In this document: positions 55,637-57,540 of the stretch, in pieces | Layout of the letters: the number at the start of each line of letters is the position of its first letter | Numbering within the stretch: the first letter of the stretch is position 1 | From: an uncultured Clostridia bacterium | Lineage (GTDB): Bacteria > Bacillota > Clostridia > Oscillospirales > Oscillospiraceae | NCBI GenBank assembly: GCA_947365965.1 | Contig: CANAZG010000007.1 | Coordinates: forward strand, 1-57,540 | DNA length: 57,540 nucleotides | Direction of reading: 5' to 3' | Program-made: the position numbers and the translations under genes | The notes under the pieces: generated by a model | Told to the model about the DNA's origin: nothing | The model's input: only the letters and a program-made list of their open reading frames with translations | Database searches by the model: none

Positions 55637-57540
55637 ATGTACTTAAAAGCATTAGAAATCCAGGGCTTCAAATCCTTTCCCGACAAGACCGTGCTCCACT
55701 TCGGCGAGGACATCACCGCCGTGGTGGGGCCCAACGGGTCCGGCAAGTCCAACATCTCCGACGCTATCTGCTGGGTCATGGGGGAGCAGTCCGCCCGCAG
55801 CCTCCGGGGCAGCAAGATGGAGGACGTGATCTTCGGCGGCACGGAAAAGCGCTCCGCCGTGGGCTTCGCCCAGGTGACGCTGGTGCTGGACAACTCCGGC
55901 GGCATGTTCCCCGCCATCGACAGCAGCGAGATCATGGTCACCCGCCGCTACTACCGCAGCGGGGAGAGCGAATACTACATCAACAAGCAGTCCGTACGCC
56001 TCAAGGACATCAACGAGCTGTTCATGGACACGGGCCTGGGCCGGGAGGGCTACTCCATCATCGGCCAGGGCCGCATTGACGAGATCCTCTCCCAGCGCAG
56101 CGCGGACCGCCGGGAGATCTTCGAGGAGGCGGCGGGCATCTCCAAGTACCGCCACCGCAAGGAGGAGACCGAGCGGCGGCTCCAGCGCACGGAGGAGAAT
56201 CTGGTGCGCATCGGCGACAAAATCTCCGAGCTGGAGCTCCAGGTGTTCCCCCTCCAGGAGCAGGCGGAGACCGCCCGGCGGTTCCTTCTCCTGCGGGACG
56301 AGCTGCGCACCCTGGAGATCTCCCTGTGGATGGACCGGCTGGAGGAGATCAAGACCGCGAAAAACCGGCTCCAGGCCGAGTGCGCCGCCGCCAAGGCCCG
56401 CCAGGAGGAGGCCAGAACCCGCCAGGACGCCCTCTACGAGGCCAACGACCGCTTCTCCCTGCACATGCAGGAAAACGACACCCGGCAGGAGCAGGCCCGC
56501 CAGGAGGCGGAGCGATACGCCTCCCAGGCCAGGGACGAGGAGAGCGCCGTGGCCCTGCTGCGCACGCATATTGAGAACAGAAACGCTGCTATTGCCGACC
56601 TCTCCCAGGAATTGGCGGTTCAGGACAGCCGCAGCCAGTCCGCCCAGGCGGAGCTGGCCGCCCAGGAGACCCGCCTCGCGGAGCTGGAGAGCCAGTCCGC
56701 CGCCCTGGAGGAGGAGCTGGAGGGGCTCCGGGAGGAGGCCCGCCAGACCGCCGACAGCGCCGGCAGCGTGGAGGGCGAGATCACGGCCCTCCAGTCCCAG
56801 GAGGCCCTGGCCGCCGACGCCGCGGCACGGGGCCGGGAGCGGCTGAGCGCCCTGAGCGCCGGCCTGGAGCAGATGGAGCGGCGGCACGGGGACGTACTCC
56901 GGGAGCTGGAGAGCGTGGAGGGCCAGCTGGAGGCCACCCGGCAGGAGGCCAGAACCGCCCGCCGGGCCCTGGAGGACGCCCAGGACGAGGCCGCCAGCGC
57001 GGCCAACGTCATCGGCGGCCACACCCTGCGCATGGAGAGCCGGGAGAAGCGGGAGAAGGCCGCGGCTGACGCCCATCTCCAGCTGACCATGGAGCAGTCC
57101 AGCCTCACCTCCCGCATCCGGATGCTCACGGAAATGGAGCGGGAGTACGAGGGCTTCAGCCGGGCCGTCCGGGTGGTGATGCAGACCGCCCAGGGGGGCT
57201 CCCTGCGGGGGGTCCACGGTCCGGTGGCCAGTCTCATGCGCACCGAGGCCCGCTATGCCGTGGCCCTGGAGGTGGCCCTGGGGGGCGGCCTCCAGAATAT
57301 CGTGGTGGACCGGGAGGAGGACGCCAAGAGCGCCATCAACCTCCTCAAGCAGCGGGACGGCGGCCGGGCCACCTTCCTGCCCCTGTCCGCCATCCGGGGC
57401 GAGGAGCTGCGGGAGCGAGGCGTGGACCAGGAGGAGGGCTTTGTGGGCATCGCCTCCCGCCTCCTCACCTGCGACAGCCGCTACGGCGATATCTTCCGCA
57501 ATCTCCTGGGCCGCACAGTGGTGGCCGAGGACCTGGACCG
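55637..57540 (+). CDS. smc: Chromosome segregation protein SMC (5' part)
   Basis: The first 634 codons of SMC, cut off by the window end. The N-terminal ATPase head begins MYLKALEIQGFKSF, with Walker A GPNGSGKSN and the Q-loop MGEQSARSLRG; then come DTGLGREGYSIIGQGRIDEI and the long coiled coil from about residue 165, rich in Glu/Arg/Gln. The hinge is reached near residue 520 (GVHGPVASLMRTEARYAVAL). SMC with ScpAB condenses and separates chromosomes. Start ATG at 55637; an earlier ATG at 55633 is in a different frame. rnc, the common upstream neighbour, is absent. Confidence 0.97.
   Translation, partial: MYLKALEIQGFKSFPDKTVLHFGEDITAVVGPNGSGKSNISDAICWVMGEQSARSLRGSKMEDVIFGGTEKRSAVGFAQVTLVLDNSGGMFPAIDSSEIMVTRRYYRSGESEYYINKQSVRLKDINELFMDTGLGREGYSIIGQGRIDEILSQRSADRREIFEEAAGISKYRHRKEETERRLQRTEENLVRIGDKISELELQVFPLQEQAETARRFLLLRDELRTLEISLWMDRLEEIKTAKNRLQAECAAAKARQEEARTRQDALYEANDRFSLHMQENDTRQEQARQEAERYASQARDEESAVALLRTHIENRNAAIADLSQELAVQDSRSQSAQAELAAQETRLAELESQSAALEEELEGLREEARQTADSAGSVEGEITALQSQEALAADAAARGRERLSALSAGLEQMERRHGDVLRELESVEGQLEATRQEARTARRALEDAQDEAASAANVIGGHTLRMESREKREKAAADAHLQLTMEQSSLTSRIRMLTEMEREYEGFSRAVRVVMQTAQGGSLRGVHGPVASLMRTEARYAVALEVALGGGLQNIVVDREEDAKSAINLLKQRDGGRATFLPLSAIRGEELRERGVDQEEGFVGIASRLLTCDSRYGDIFRNLLGRTVVAEDLD

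Noticed and set aside
55652..57217. 521-codon minus-strand frame opposite smc
   Set aside because: Shadow of the coiled-coil coding sequence; low-complexity Leu/Gly/Val translation.

Overview
This window looks like a chromosome segment of a GC-rich, spore-forming Firmicute, most likely a Clostridia of the Oscillospiraceae (Flavonifractor / Pseudoflavonifractor / Lawsonibacter type). That placement is an inference from gene content. The genes for it are: sporulation factors sigH, sigE-spoIIGA and a spoIIM-like gene beside xerD; the Gram-positive replicative polymerase PolC; a tyrosine T-box leader; the MEP isoprenoid pathway; and a short MetH without an activation domain. No tRNA, rRNA, CRISPR array or replication origin was seen.

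Layout. 1-1.2 kb: tail of a DUF4143-type ATPase gene, a DUF2200-DUF1801 fusion, and a short coding remnant with its own terminator. 1.2-2.9 kb: tyrS with a complete T-box leader and promoter. 3.0-3.6 kb: an XRE regulator and a REP-like pair. 3.6-15 kb: one long minus-strand housekeeping operon, pyrH-frr-uppS-cdsA-GNAT-dxr-lipoprotein-rseP-ispG-polC, joining ribosome recycling, isoprenoid, phospholipid and envelope synthesis to replication. 15-23.8 kb: plus-strand accessory genes (ferredoxin-nitroreductase, SLH-GH18 protein, SleB-like hydrolase with a stop at codon 3, TIGR04255, DegV, TVP38 plus GT2, a toxin-antitoxin pair). 23.8-29 kb: an autoregulated GntR-ABC operon, a zinc-ribbon gene, sigH and glmM. 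29.1-30 kb: a small module (XRE regulator, DUF6809-like gene, REP copies) bounded by inverted copies of a dispersed palindromic repeat. 30-38.5 kb: ruvCAB, an S66-family protein, metH, an SDR gene, xerD and the spoIIM-like gene. 38.5-46 kb: a TIGR04086 gene and yajC, an odd SOD, sigE/spoIIGA, an EEP-family protein, a U32 protein and mltG. 46-57.5 kb: a tiny Cys/Gly-rich protein gene, tmk, a WecB/TagA glycosyltransferase, transporters, HAD, WYL regulator, YciI, acetyltransferase, EFR1 ferredoxin, a TepA-like protease and the 5' part of smc.

The least explained signals are in the intergenic DNA. (1) A family of about 43-bp elements consists of a 12-bp-arm palindrome with compensatory base changes followed by an invariant tail. 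(2) A MITE-like element with 20-bp inverted termini is present as a long and a short copy. (3) REP-like palindromes occur in inverted pairs. Other points of note are the Cys/Gly-rich mini-protein, a conserved-looking 22-bp-spaced spoIIG promoter, a sigH promoter that leaves almost no 5' UTR, an SD-sequestering hairpin between yajC and its downstream gene, and an SOD-family protein lacking the usual second-shell active-site residues.
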